Made by a program: the position numbers and the translations under genes. From UBA7359 sp964523895 (GTDB lineage Bacteria > Pseudomonadota > Gammaproteobacteria > Eutrophobiales > Eutrophobiaceae), in contig CAZGBJ010000040.1 in the NCBI GenBank assembly GCA_964523895.1, forward strand, positions 1 through 15,143: a stretch of 15,143 bases of DNA. The letters are read 5' to 3'. Under the pieces are notes generated by a model that saw nothing but the letters and a program-made list of their open reading frames with translations, did not search any database and was not told the origin of the DNA. Shown here in pieces: positions 1-7,572 of the stretch (the first letter of the stretch is position 1; every line of letters begins with the position of its first letter).

Positions 1-52
1 AGAAGGTGGCCGTACTGTTGGTGCGGGTGTTGTCTCTAAAATTATTGAGTAA
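1..52 (+). CDS. tuf: Elongation factor Tu, C-terminal end (partial)
   Basis: Only the last 16 codons are in the window, reading EGGRTVGAGVVSKIIE before a TAA stop. This is the typical C-terminus of bacterial EF-Tu, the GTPase that delivers aminoacyl-tRNA to the ribosomal A site. The Gly-Arg-Thr-Val-Gly-Ala-Gly-Val-Val segment belongs to the last strands of domain 3. The gene starts outside the window. Its stop lies seven bases before the S10 start, so tuf and the S10 group are very probably co-transcribed. The first base of the window is not part of a complete codon. Confidence 0.93.
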   Translation, partial: EGGRTVGAGVVSKIIE

Positions 53-59
53 TTAAAAG

Positions 60-377
60 ATGGCTGATGAACAACAAATAATACGAATTCGCCTAAAGGC
101 GTTTGACCATCGTTTGATCGATCAATCTACAAAGGAGATTGTCGAGACAGCAAGGCGTACAGGTGCTCAAATTAGAGGCCCTATACCTCTGCCGACGAAG
201 AAAGAACGCTTTACTATATTGATTTCGCCGCATGTAAATAAAGATGCTCGTGATCAATATGAAATTCGTACTCATAAACGTTTAATGGATATTGTTAACC
301 CAACTGATAAAACAGTTGATGCGTTAATGAAACTTGATCTGGCGGCAGGTGTCGACGTTCAGATTAAACTTCAATAA
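60..377 (+). CDS. rpsJ: 30S ribosomal protein S10 (NusE)
   Basis: S10 is a head protein of the small subunit. As NusE it also pairs with NusB in transcription antitermination. The 105 residues match the usual 103-105. The family core GPIPLPTKKERFTIL lies at residues 40-54, and the long loop reaching into the 30S head (SPHVNKDARDQYE) follows at 56-68. The start gives a slightly extended N-terminus (MADEQQ) compared with E. coli. The ribosome-binding site is weak, with only GAG inside the end of tuf, so translation may be coupled to tuf. The seven-base gap leaves no space for the L4-binding S10 leader that lies at this place in E. coli. Confidence 0.98.
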   Translation: MADEQQIIRIRLKAFDHRLIDQSTKEIVETARRTGAQIRGPIPLPTKKERFTILISPHVNKDARDQYEIRTHKRLMDIVNPTDKTVDALMKLDLAAGVDVQIKLQ

Positions 378-400
378 GAATAATTGGTGGATTAATAACA

Positions 401-1045
401 ATGACGATTGGAATAATAGGTCGAAAACGAGGCATGACACGAGTGTTCACTGAAGATGGACATTCTGTGCCAGTGACTGTTGTTGAAGCGACCCCTAATC
501 ACGTTACTGATTTGATTACGCCAGAAACAAAAGGTTATACCGCAATACAAGTTTCGTGGGGTTCAAAAAAATCTTCATCGTTGACTAAGCCAGAAGCAGG
601 AAATTTTGCCAAGGCCAATCTTGAAACAGGCTCAGGGCTTTTGGAATATCGGCTTACCGATGAAGAACTAGGGCAATATTCTGCTGGTGCTGAAATTAAG
701 GTTGATATGTTTGAAGCAGGACAAAAAGTAGATGTTACTGGTACTACCAGTGGTAAAGGTTTTGCTGGTGTTATTAAACGACACAATTTTAGTCATCAAC
801 GTAACACGCACGGTAACTCATTATCGCATCGCGCACCTGGTTCTATTGGCCAATGTCAAACGCCGGGTCGCGTTTTTAAAGGTAAAAAAATGGCGGGTCA
901 AATGGGTGATGTGCAGCGTACAACTCAGAATCTTGAAGTTGTTAGCGTTGATATTGAACGAAATTTATTATTGATTAAAGGTTCTGTGCCAGCAGTTAAA
1001 GGTGGCAGGGTTGTTATTAAACCTTCAGTAAAGGCACGGCAATAA
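401..1045 (+). CDS. rplC: 50S ribosomal protein L3
   Basis: L3 is an early-assembly protein of the large subunit. Its globular domain is on the surface and its long extension (about residues 125-175) reaches toward the peptidyl-transferase centre. The 214 residues compare with 209 in E. coli. Diagnostic stretches are THGNSLSHRAPGSIGQ (136-151) and FKGKKMAGQMG (159-169). Gln153 corresponds to the glutamine methylated by PrmB in E. coli (Gln150). The residue just before the equivalent position plus one, Cys152, replaces the Asn149 of E. coli, a position where mutation is known to affect tiamulin susceptibility. A GGTGG stretch sits about a dozen bases before the ATG. Confidence 0.98.
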   Translation: MTIGIIGRKRGMTRVFTEDGHSVPVTVVEATPNHVTDLITPETKGYTAIQVSWGSKKSSSLTKPEAGNFAKANLETGSGLLEYRLTDEELGQYSAGAEIKVDMFEAGQKVDVTGTTSGKGFAGVIKRHNFSHQRNTHGNSLSHRAPGSIGQCQTPGRVFKGKKMAGQMGDVQRTTQNLEVVSVDIERNLLLIKGSVPAVKGGRVVIKPSVKARQ

Positions 1046-1054
1046 GGCAAACAC

Positions 1055-1672
1055 ATGGAACTTAAAATTCAAAAATCAGGCAAGAAAAAAGCAGGCAGCA
1101 TGACAGTTGCCGATAGTGTTTTTTCTGTCGAATTTAATGAGCCATTGATACATCAGGTTTTGACCACGTATCTGGCGGGTGCACGCTCTGGCACAAAAGC
1201 ACAAAAAACACGTTCTGAAGTTCGTGGCGGTGGTAAAAAACCATGGGCACAAAAAGGAACCGGTCGCGCTAGAGCAGGAACTATTCGTAGTCCGTTATGG
1301 CGTAGTGGTGGTGTTACCTTTGCAGCTAAACCTCGCGATTATAGTAAAAAATTGAATAAAAAAATGTATCGGGCTGCGATGCGTTCAATTCTTTCTGAGC
1401 TTGTGCGACAGGAACGATTTATCTGTGTTGATGAATTCGACGTGGCAGAGTCAAAAACAAAACTGGTTCAAGAGAAATTAAATAACTTTGGTCTTGAAGA
1501 CGTTTTAATCGTTACAGAAGAATTAAGTGAGAATCTTTATTTTGGAATAAGAAATCTTCCTAAAGCAGATGTGATAGATACTAACGAAATTGATCCTTAT
1601 TCATTGATCGGTTTTGAAAAAGTATTGATGACTCAGGCTGCCGTTGAAAAAGTTGAGGCTTGGTTATCATGA
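1055..1672 (+). CDS. rplD: 50S ribosomal protein L4
   Basis: L4 binds 23S rRNA domain I and lines the nascent-peptide tunnel with an extended loop. In E. coli it also represses its own operon by attenuation and translational control in the S10 leader. The 205 residues (201 in E. coli) show the tunnel loop around residues 44-95, with KKPWAQKGTGRARAG at 61-75 and LWRSGGVTFAAKP at 81-93. The conserved helix NKKMYRAAMRSILSELVRQ follows. The last codons overlap the start of rplW in an ATGA arrangement. With no leader before rpsJ, the E. coli style of L4 control cannot be located in this window. Confidence 0.98.
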   Translation: MELKIQKSGKKKAGSMTVADSVFSVEFNEPLIHQVLTTYLAGARSGTKAQKTRSEVRGGGKKPWAQKGTGRARAGTIRSPLWRSGGVTFAAKPRDYSKKLNKKMYRAAMRSILSELVRQERFICVDEFDVAESKTKLVQEKLNNFGLEDVLIVTEELSENLYFGIRNLPKADVIDTNEIDPYSLIGFEKVLMTQAAVEKVEAWLS

Positions 1673-1968
1673 ATCAGGAAAAATTAATGACAGTTTTGCT
1701 TGAGCCAAGAGTGACTGAAAAGTCGACCTTGATCGGTGAAGCTTATAACCAATATGTGTTTAAAGTTGCAAAGAGTGCAAGCAAACCTGAAATTAAACAG
1801 GCCGTTGAATTAATGTTTGATGGTGCTGAAGTTTTGTCTGTTCAGGTTAGCAACGTAAAAGGTAAGAAAAAAATATTTGCGCGCAAGCCAGGTCAGCGTA
1901 CTAACTGGAAGAAAGCCTATGTCAAACTTAAGCCTGGCTTTGACATTGATTTCATGGGGGCTGGATAG
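1669..1968 (+). CDS. rplW: 50S ribosomal protein L23
   Basis: L23 sits at the tunnel exit and is the docking site for trigger factor and the signal recognition particle. I place the start at the ATG that overlaps the L4 stop (ATGA), giving 99 residues beginning MNQEKLMTVLLEPRVTEKS, in register with the 100-residue E. coli protein. An in-frame TTG nine bases upstream is less likely because it would sit inside L4 without benefit. Conserved features are the PxVTEKS segment (13-19), the KxEIKQAVE helix (39-47) and the basic RTNWKKAYVKL strand (77-87). The overlap suggests translational coupling to L4. Confidence 0.97.
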   Translation: MNQEKLMTVLLEPRVTEKSTLIGEAYNQYVFKVAKSASKPEIKQAVELMFDGAEVLSVQVSNVKGKKKIFARKPGQRTNWKKAYVKLKPGFDIDFMGAG

Positions 1969-1976
1969 GTAACGAC

Positions 1977-2798
1977 ATGGCATTAATTAAACCAAAACCA
2001 ACATCTGCAGGCCGTCGTTCTATGGTTAAGGTTGTTAGCCCTGAGTTATACAAGGGCAAACCTTATGAACCGTTGTTGGAAAAACAGAATAAACATTCAG
2101 GTAGAAATAACCATGGTCGTATTACCGTGCGACATCGTGGCGGTGGTTCAAAACAGCGTTATCGCATCATTGATTTCAAACGCAACAAAGATGGTATTGC
2201 AGCTACAGTAGAGCGAATTGAATACGATCCAAATAGGACAGCACATATTGCTTTATTACTTTATGCGGATGGTGAAAGACGCTACATCATTGCACCTAAC
2301 GCCATTAAAGTAGGCGATCAAGTAATGTCGGGTACTGAAGCAAGTATTAAGGTTGGTAATAGTATGTCTTTGCGGAATATCCCTTTAGGTACAACTGTGC
2401 ATTGCATTGAATTGAAAGCGGGCAAAGGTGCTCAAATAGCACGTAGTGCAGGAACGGGAGTCCAGTTGGTTGCAAAAGAAGGACAGCATGCAACGCTTAG
2501 ATTGCGTTCAGGAGAAATGCGAAAAGTTTTATCTGATTGTCGTGCGACAATTGGTGAAGTAAGTAATGGAGAACATTCATTACGATCTTTGGGTAAAGCC
2601 GGTGCCAAGCGTTGGCGTGGTGTTCGACCTACCGTTCGTGGTGTGGCTATGAATCCGGTAGATCACCCACATGGTGGTGGTGAAGGTCGTACTTCCGGTG
2701 GTCGTCATCCAGTTAGTCCATGGGGTACGCCGACCAAGGGTTATAAGACTAGAAAGAACAAACGAACTGATAAATTAATCGTTCGTAAGCGAAAATAA
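1977..2798 (+). CDS. rplB: 50S ribosomal protein L2
   Basis: L2 is one of the most conserved ribosomal proteins. It contacts 23S rRNA domain IV, helps join the subunits and is close to the peptidyl-transferase centre. It has 273 residues, the same as E. coli. The N-terminal OB-like domain carries GRNNHGRITVRHRGGG (42-57). The SH3-like domain includes RSAGTGVQLVAKEG (156-169) and RLRSGEMRKV (175-184). The C-terminal signature MNPVDHPHGGGEGR (225-238) contains His230, equivalent to the functionally important His229 of mature E. coli L2. The C-terminus is strongly basic. The gene begins eight bases after rplW. Confidence 0.98.
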   Translation: MALIKPKPTSAGRRSMVKVVSPELYKGKPYEPLLEKQNKHSGRNNHGRITVRHRGGGSKQRYRIIDFKRNKDGIAATVERIEYDPNRTAHIALLLYADGERRYIIAPNAIKVGDQVMSGTEASIKVGNSMSLRNIPLGTTVHCIELKAGKGAQIARSAGTGVQLVAKEGQHATLRLRSGEMRKVLSDCRATIGEVSNGEHSLRSLGKAGAKRWRGVRPTVRGVAMNPVDHPHGGGEGRTSGGRHPVSPWGTPTKGYKTRKNKRTDKLIVRKRK

Positions 2799-2813
2799 AC
2801 AAGAGGATTACAC

Positions 2814-3083
2814 GTGCCACGTTCAGTAAAAAAAGGTCCGTTTATTGACCATCACCTGGTAAAAAAGGTGCAAGCAGCAAAGGAAACTAATGACAAGCGT
2901 CCAATTAAAACCTGGTCTCGTCGTTCTATGGTTATGCCTGAGATGGTTGGATTAACAATTGGCGTACATAATGGTCGAGATCATATGCCTGTTTATATTT
3001 CTGAAAATATGGTTGGACATAAACTAGGTGAGTTTGTATTAACTCGTACTTTTCGTGGTCACATGGCAGATAGAAAAATTTAA
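2814..3083 (+). CDS. rpsS: 30S ribosomal protein S19
   Basis: S19 is a 30S head protein next to S13, near the A-site tRNA and the bridge to the large subunit. The start is GTG, preceded by AAGAGG about seven bases upstream. The resulting N-terminus MPRSVKKGPFIDHHL is the family standard, which fixes the choice. The 89 residues compare with 92 in E. coli, the difference being a shorter tail ending ADRKI. Other conserved stretches are KTWSRRSMVMPEMVG (33-47) and HKLGEFVLTRTFRGH (69-83). Confidence 0.98.
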   Translation: MPRSVKKGPFIDHHLVKKVQAAKETNDKRPIKTWSRRSMVMPEMVGLTIGVHNGRDHMPVYISENMVGHKLGEFVLTRTFRGHMADRKI

Positions 3084-3100
3084 ATATAGAAACACTACTT

Positions 3101-3445
3101 ATGGCAACTTCAGCAACATTAAAATTTTCACATTTGTCACCGCAAAAAATGCGTTTAGTGGCAGATCAAATTCGTGGTATGTCGGTAGATCGTGCGGTCA
3201 ACTTACTCGCATTCAGTAACAAGAAGGGTGCAGATATTATTAAGAAGGTACTCGAATCAGCAATTGCCAATGCTGAGAATAATGATGGTGCGGACATCGA
3301 TGAATTAAAGGTAAGTGCGATACAAGTGAATCAAGGTCCAACAATGAAGCGCTTACGCCCACGCGCAAGAGGCCGTGCCGATAGAATTATAAAAAGAACC
3401 AGTCATCTTATTGTGACGGTATCTGAACCGGAGACTAATAAATAG
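3101..3445 (+). CDS. rplV: 50S ribosomal protein L22
   Basis: L22 extends a beta hairpin into the nascent-peptide exit tunnel, beside L4. That hairpin affects macrolide binding and translational arrest peptides. The 114 residues compare with 110 in E. coli. The body contains LSPQKMRLVADQIRG (12-26) and the helix ESAIANAENN (52-61). The tunnel hairpin spans about residues 79-93 with the sequence GPTMKRLRPRARGRA, no different in kind from macrolide-sensitive relatives. The stop lies one base before the rpsC ATG. Confidence 0.98.
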   Translation: MATSATLKFSHLSPQKMRLVADQIRGMSVDRAVNLLAFSNKKGADIIKKVLESAIANAENNDGADIDELKVSAIQVNQGPTMKRLRPRARGRADRIIKRTSHLIVTVSEPETNK

Positions 3446-3446
3446 T

Positions 3447-4124
3447 ATGGGTCAAAAAGTACATCCAACGGGGATACGCCTCGGCATTATTAAAGACTGG
3501 ACCTCAACCTGGTATGCAGAGAACAAGGATTATTCTGACTTTCTGCATGCGGATATCAAGGTTAGAGAATATATTCGAAAGAAATTAACTAATGCGTCAG
3601 TTAGTCGTATTCAAATTGAAAGACCAGCCGGTAATGCACGAATTATTATTCATACTGCTCGTCCCGGGATTGTTATTGGTAAGAAAGGTGAAGATATTGA
3701 ACGTCTTCGTTTTGAAATTTCAAAAATGATGGGTGTGCCAGCACATGTAAGTGTAGAAGAAATTCGTAAGCCTGAGCTGGATGCGTTTCTTGTTGCTGAG
3801 AGTGTCGCGCAACAAATTGAACGGCGTATTATGTTTCGTCGTGCAATGAAACGTGCGGTGACTAATACCATGCGTCTTGGTGCGTTAGGTATAAAAATAT
3901 CCGTTGCTGGTCGATTGAACGGTGCTGAAATCGCACGAGGTGAATGGTATCGCGAAGGTCGAGTCCCTCTACATACATTACGTGCTGATATTGATTACGG
4001 TACGGCTGAGGCAAGTACCACTTACGGAATTATTGGAATTAAAGTCTGGATTTTCAAGGGTGAAGTTTTCGCTCCAGAGCAGAAGATAGAAGCAGAAACC
4101 CCAGTAGAAGAAGTTCAGGCATAA
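3447..4124 (+). CDS. rpsC: 30S ribosomal protein S3
   Basis: S3 forms part of the mRNA entry channel and the ribosomal helicase with S4 and S5. The start MGQKVHPTGIRLG is invariant in the family. A type II KH domain covers about residues 39-107, with the GxxG loop in GIVIGKKGEDIERLR. The C-terminal domain carries MFRRAMKRAV, GAEIARGEWYREGRVPLHTL and TTYGIIGIKVWIFKGE. The 225 residues are shorter than the 233 of E. coli. The tail (APEQKIEAETPVEEVQA) is acidic, whereas the E. coli tail is basic. The gene is separated from rplV by one base and from rplP by 20. Confidence 0.98.
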   Translation: MGQKVHPTGIRLGIIKDWTSTWYAENKDYSDFLHADIKVREYIRKKLTNASVSRIQIERPAGNARIIIHTARPGIVIGKKGEDIERLRFEISKMMGVPAHVSVEEIRKPELDAFLVAESVAQQIERRIMFRRAMKRAVTNTMRLGALGIKISVAGRLNGAEIARGEWYREGRVPLHTLRADIDYGTAEASTTYGIIGIKVWIFKGEVFAPEQKIEAETPVEEVQA

Positions 4125-4144
4125 GCAACTAACAGGATAAAGAC

Positions 4145-4558
4145 GTGTTACAACCTAAAAGAACAAAATTTAGAAAACAAAGTAAGCTGCGAAACCGTGG
4201 TCTTGCAACGGTTGGTAATAAAGTCAGCTTTGGTGAATATGGCTTAAAGGCTGTAGGACGAGGCCGTATCACAGCTCGGCAAATTGAAGCAGCACGACGT
4301 GCATTAACACGAAAAGTTAAGCGTGGCGCAAAAGTGTGGATACGTATTTTCCCGGACAAACCAATTACCAAGAAGCCTTTGGAAGTTCGTCAGGGTAAAG
4401 GCAAGGGTAATGTCGAGTATTGGGTTGCTCAGATTCAACCAGGCAGAATGCTTTACGAAATGGAAGGCGTGACAGAAGAACTGGCACGTGAAGCGTTTGA
4501 ATTGGCGGCGGCTAAATTGCCAATTAAAACAACTTTTGTGACGAGGACAATAATGTAA
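4145..4558 (+). CDS. rplP: 50S ribosomal protein L16
   Basis: L16 organises 23S rRNA around the A site and contacts aminoacyl-tRNA. The start is GTG with AGGA about eight bases before it, giving MLQPKRTKFRKQSKLRNRG, which aligns with the E. coli N-terminus. The length is 137 residues (136 in E. coli). Family signatures are GLKAVGRGRITARQIEAARR (33-52) and GKGKGNVEYWVAQIQPG (84-100). Arg82 corresponds to the arginine that is hydroxylated by the YcfD/RoxA oxygenase in E. coli. The stop shares one base with the rpmC start (TAATG). Confidence 0.98.
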   Translation: MLQPKRTKFRKQSKLRNRGLATVGNKVSFGEYGLKAVGRGRITARQIEAARRALTRKVKRGAKVWIRIFPDKPITKKPLEVRQGKGKGNVEYWVAQIQPGRMLYEMEGVTEELAREAFELAAAKLPIKTTFVTRTIM

Positions 4559-4764
4559 TGAAAACAGCAGAACTTAGAGAGAAAACACCTGAAGAATTGC
4601 AGGCTCTGTTGTTAGAAGAGTTGCGTACGCAGTTTAACTTGCGCATGAGAAAAGGCACTGGGCAATTAGACAAGCCTAGCGAAGTAAAGAAAACACGACG
4701 TAATATTGCACGGCTTTATACGCTGATTAACGAAAAGAAAATTGCATTAGGTAAAGAAGCATGA
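4558..4764 (+). CDS. rpmC: 50S ribosomal protein L29
   Basis: L29 is a small coiled-coil-like two-helix protein next to L23 at the tunnel exit. It has 68 residues (63 in E. coli). It opens with MKTAELREKTPEELQ, a typical start, and includes ELRTQFNLRMRKGTGQL (21-37) and KKTRRNIARLYTLINEKK. The start overlaps the last base of the rplP stop, and the stop overlaps rpsQ in an ATGA junction, so both boundaries suggest translational coupling. The C-terminal five residues are extra relative to E. coli. Confidence 0.97.
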   Translation: MKTAELREKTPEELQALLLEELRTQFNLRMRKGTGQLDKPSEVKKTRRNIARLYTLINEKKIALGKEA

Positions 4765-5027
4765 GTACAGAAGAGACACAAGCGAAAACAGTAAGTGGTA
4801 CTGTGATCAGTAACAAAATGGATAAAACCATTTCTGTGTTAGTTGAACGCAAAGTGAAACATCCCTTGTATGGAAAGTTTATGCGCCGTTCAACAAAATT
4901 AATGGCTCATGATGAAGCAAATGAGTGTAATGAAGGTGATGTAGTCATTATAGAATCATCACGACCACTATCTAAAAATAAAAACTGGCGCTTACAGAAA
5001 GTTGTCAGCAAAGCTCAAGTTGTTTAA
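4761..5027 (+). CDS. rpsQ: 30S ribosomal protein S17
   Basis: S17 is a primary-binding OB-fold protein of the 30S body that nucleates assembly on the 5' domain of 16S rRNA. It has 88 residues (84 in E. coli). The first OB strands carry VSGTVISNKMDKTISVLVER (11-30). The KHPLYGKFMRRSTK segment (33-46) and the signature GDVVIIESSRPLSKNKNWRL (59-78) follow. It closes the S10 group. Only 16 bases separate it from rplN, whereas E. coli has a promoter-bearing gap here. Confidence 0.98.
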   Translation: MSTEETQAKTVSGTVISNKMDKTISVLVERKVKHPLYGKFMRRSTKLMAHDEANECNEGDVVIIESSRPLSKNKNWRLQKVVSKAQVV

Positions 5028-5043
5028 TCGGAGATAGAGCGCA

Positions 5044-5412
5044 ATGATTCAGATGCAATCAATACTTGATGCCGCAGACAACAGTGGTGCTAAACGAGTA
5101 ATGTGTATAAAAGTGTTGGGTGGTTCAAAACGACGATACGCTAATATTGGTGATGTAATTAAAGTCAGTATTAAGGAAGCCATTCCGCGCGGCAAAGTAA
5201 AGAAAGGTGAAGTTTATAATGCAGTTGTTGTGCGTACTCGTAAAGGTGTACGTAGACAAGATGGCTCTGCGATTCGTTTTGATGGAAATGCAGCTGTATT
5301 GTTGAATGGTCAGTTGCAACCTATAGGCACTCGTATTTTTGGCCCGGTAACACGTGAATTACGTGGGGACAAATTTATGAAAATTGTTTCTTTGGCACCA
5401 GAGGTACTTTAA
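5044..5412 (+). CDS. rplN: 50S ribosomal protein L14
   Basis: L14 lies on the subunit interface, forms intersubunit bridges and is where the silencing factor RsfS docks. It has 122 residues. The start MIQMQSILDAADNSGAKRVM is standard for the family. Other marks are the basic beta-barrel segment AIPRGKVKKGEVYNAVVVRT (47-66), the FDGNAAVLLNG strand and the C-terminal RELRGDKFMKIVSLAPEVL. The sequence before the ATG has CGGAGATAG, with GGAG a good distance from the start. The gene heads what would be the spc group but has no visible promoter of its own. Confidence 0.98.
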   Translation: MIQMQSILDAADNSGAKRVMCIKVLGGSKRRYANIGDVIKVSIKEAIPRGKVKKGEVYNAVVVRTRKGVRRQDGSAIRFDGNAAVLLNGQLQPIGTRIFGPVTRELRGDKFMKIVSLAPEVL

Positions 5413-5414
5413 AA

Positions 5415-5735
5415 ATGAGTCGATTAAAGAAAGGTGACGAAGTTGTCGTGATAGCCGGCAAGGACAAAGGTAAACGAGGTGTTGTTTTATCCGTTATTAA
5501 TGAACTGGATAAAGTCTTTGTTGAAGGTGTCAACATGATAAAAAAGCATACCAAAGGTAATCCTCAGGCAGGAACACCTGGAGGTATTATTGAGAAAGAA
5601 GCTGCAATTCATATATCTAATGTTGCTATATGGAATTCTGTGACTAATAAAGGTGACCGAATTGGTGTTCGACATCTTAATGATGGTCAGAAAGTACGTT
5701 TCTTCAAATCAAATAATGAAGTAGTGGATGTTTAA
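5415..5735 (+). CDS. rplX: 50S ribosomal protein L24
   Basis: L24 is an assembly-initiating protein of the large subunit that binds the 5' end of 23S rRNA and sits near the tunnel exit. The 106 residues (104 in E. coli) begin with a KOW motif, about residues 6-33, containing KGDEVVVIAGKDKGKRGVV. The next part carries EGVNMIKKHTK and the conserved GGIIEKEAAIHISNVAIWN (57-75). The gene starts two bases after the rplN stop, so reinitiation by ribosomes finishing L14 is likely. Confidence 0.98.
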   Translation: MSRLKKGDEVVVIAGKDKGKRGVVLSVINELDKVFVEGVNMIKKHTKGNPQAGTPGGIIEKEAAIHISNVAIWNSVTNKGDRIGVRHLNDGQKVRFFKSNNEVVDV

Positions 5736-5746
5736 GGTTTATTTTC

Positions 5747-6286
5747 ATGGTCAGATTACAAGAACATTATAAGAATACGATATTTAAACAGCTAACTGAG
5801 CAGTTTGGTTATAAGTCAGCTATGCAAGTGCCAAAGATTACCAAGATCACACTTAACATGGGTCTGGGTGAAGCTGTCGCGGATAAAAAAGTTGTTGAAC
5901 ATGCTGTAGGCGACATGATCAAAATTGCCGGACAAAAGCCCATCGTTTGCAATGCTAAGAAGTCAGTTGCGAACTTTAAAGTACGAGAAGGCTGGCCTGT
6001 CGGTTGTAAAGTAACATTGCGTCGTGACCGCATGTATGAATTTTTAGATCGTCTTATTTCTATTGCTATACCACGTATTCGGGATTTTCGTGGTTTAAAT
6101 GCAAAGTCGTTTGATGGTCGCGGTAATTACAGTATGGGTATTAAGGAACAGATTATTTTTCCGGAAATTGATTACGACAAAATTGACACTCTTCGTGGTA
6201 TGGATATAACGATTACCACCACTGCACGTTCTGATGAAGAAGGTCGTGCATTATTAAGAGCATTTAATCTTCCATTAAGATCTTGA
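5747..6286 (+). CDS. rplE: 50S ribosomal protein L5
   Basis: L5 binds 5S rRNA with L18 and L25 and contacts the P-site tRNA elbow. It has 179 residues, as in E. coli. The signature VPKITKITLNMGLGEA is at 28-43. The 5S-contact region includes SVANFKVREGWPVGCKVTLR and FRGLNAKSFDGRGNYSMGI, and the C-terminus is AFNLPLRS. In E. coli the S8 repressor target lies near the start of this gene. The 11-base gap before this ATG has no obvious counterpart that I can fold by eye. Confidence 0.98.
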   Translation: MVRLQEHYKNTIFKQLTEQFGYKSAMQVPKITKITLNMGLGEAVADKKVVEHAVGDMIKIAGQKPIVCNAKKSVANFKVREGWPVGCKVTLRRDRMYEFLDRLISIAIPRIRDFRGLNAKSFDGRGNYSMGIKEQIIFPEIDYDKIDTLRGMDITITTTARSDEEGRALLRAFNLPLRS

Positions 6287-6298
6287 GGTCTATTTGAA

Positions 6299-6604
6299 AT
6301 GGCAAAGTCATGTATGGTGAACCGCGAAATTAAGCGAATTCGTTTGGTCAAAAAATTTGCTGCGAAAAGAGCAGAACTAAAAGCAGCTATTAAAGACGTA
6401 TCGCTGAGTGATGAAGAACGAACTATTGCTCGTGAAAAGTTGAATAAGATGCCTCGGGATGCAAGTCCTATTCGTGTTCGAAACCGATGTAATATTACAG
6501 GTCGTCCGCACGGTTATTACCGAAAATTTGGATTGGGACGAAATAAACTACGTGAAGCAGCTATGCGTGGCGACGTGCCAGGCTTGGTTAAAGCAAGCTG
6601 GTAA
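6299..6604 (+). CDS. rpsN: 30S ribosomal protein S14 (long, zinc-independent form)
   Basis: S14 completes the 30S head next to S10 and S3. At 101 residues this is the long form, like E. coli S14, and it lacks the CxxC pairs of the short zinc-binding type: only Cys5 and the cysteine of RNRCNITGRPHG are present. The middle helical insert (about 25-55) is intact. The C-terminal half has the signatures RPHGYYRKFGLGRNKLREAA and RGDVPGLVKASW. It follows rplE by 12 bases. Confidence 0.98.
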   Translation: MAKSCMVNREIKRIRLVKKFAAKRAELKAAIKDVSLSDEERTIAREKLNKMPRDASPIRVRNRCNITGRPHGYYRKFGLGRNKLREAAMRGDVPGLVKASW

Positions 6605-6621
6605 CAGAGAGAGAATAAGAT

Positions 6622-7017
6622 ATGAGTATGTCCGACCCAATTTCAGATATGTTGACGCGAATTCGTAATTCACTGCAACGTAATAAATTCGATGTGAAGA
6701 TGCCTTCGTCTAAATTAAAAGTGGCGATTGCTAACATCATGAAAGAAGAAGGTTATATCACTGGTTTTAGCGTTGAAGAGAATGATAAAAAAGCGACATT
6801 AACGATAGAACTTAAATACTTTGAAGGTAAACCTGTTATCGAGTCGATTAAACGTATTAGTCGTCCTAGCCTTCGTAGTTATAAATCAATGAATGATTTG
6901 CCAAAAGTAATGGGTGGTTTAGGTGTAGCGATTATTTCTACAGCTAAAGGTGTCATGACAGATAAATCAGCACGTGCGCAGGGTATTGGCGGCGAAGTGC
7001 TGTGCTACGTTTCATAA
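6622..7017 (+). CDS. rpsH: 30S ribosomal protein S8
   Basis: S8 binds the central domain of 16S rRNA early in assembly and in E. coli represses the spc operon by binding its mRNA. It has 131 residues. I take the first of two nearby ATGs, preceded by AGAGAGAG, because MSMSDPISDMLTRIRNS then matches the E. coli N-terminus. The second ATG (6628) would remove only two residues. The rRNA-binding C-terminal domain contains RISRPSLRSY (78-87) and GVAIISTAKGVMTDKSAR (101-118). Confidence 0.98.
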   Translation: MSMSDPISDMLTRIRNSLQRNKFDVKMPSSKLKVAIANIMKEEGYITGFSVEENDKKATLTIELKYFEGKPVIESIKRISRPSLRSYKSMNDLPKVMGGLGVAIISTAKGVMTDKSARAQGIGGEVLCYVS

Positions 7018-7033
7018 ATGATTGGATTGAATA

Positions 7034-7567
7034 ATGTCTAGAATAGCAAATAACCCTGTAGCGATTCCTAGCGGTGTTGATGTCAACATTGCCGGTAGCT
7101 TGATTACGATTAAAGGTGGTAAAGGTGAATTGTCACACGATGTTCACCCTTTAGTTAAAGTCGAACAAGAAGACAGCGTGTTAAAAACGACTGTTAATAA
7201 TAATAGCAAGACTGCAAATGCGCTTTCTGGAACAACGCGTGCGCTGATACAAAATATTATGACAGGTGTTACTGAAGGTTTTGAGCGAAAACTTGAAATC
7301 GTTGGTGTTGGTTATCGTGCTGCTGTTTCAGGAAAAGTGTTAAATCTTACCCTGGGTTTTTCTCATCCGGTAAAATTTGCAATTCCTGAAGGAATTACAA
7401 TTGAAACACCAAGTCAAACAGAAGTTGTTATTAAGGGCATTGATAAACAGCAAGTAGGTCAGGTTGCTGCAAATATTCGTGCTTATCGTCCACCTGAACC
7501 CTATAAAGGCAAAGGTGTTCGTTATTCGGATGAGCGTATTATCCGCAAAGAAGCTAAGAAGAGCTAA
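7034..7567 (+). CDS. rplF: 50S ribosomal protein L6
   Basis: L6 has two related alpha/beta domains and sits close to the sarcin-ricin loop and the GTPase factor-binding site. It has 177 residues, the same as E. coli. The start MSRIANNPVAIPSGVDV is standard. The C-terminal domain carries the family motif PPEPYKGKGVRY (153-164) and ends with the basic KEAKKS tail. The gene is 16 bases after rpsH and five bases before rplR. Confidence 0.98.
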   Translation: MSRIANNPVAIPSGVDVNIAGSLITIKGGKGELSHDVHPLVKVEQEDSVLKTTVNNNSKTANALSGTTRALIQNIMTGVTEGFERKLEIVGVGYRAAVSGKVLNLTLGFSHPVKFAIPEGITIETPSQTEVVIKGIDKQQVGQVAANIRAYRPPEPYKGKGVRYSDERIIRKEAKKS

Positions 7568-7572
7568 TTGAT

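Noticed and set aside
1660..1668. TTG start for L23 three codons upstream
   Set aside because: It lies inside L4, and the ATG overlapping the L4 stop gives the standard L23 N-terminus.
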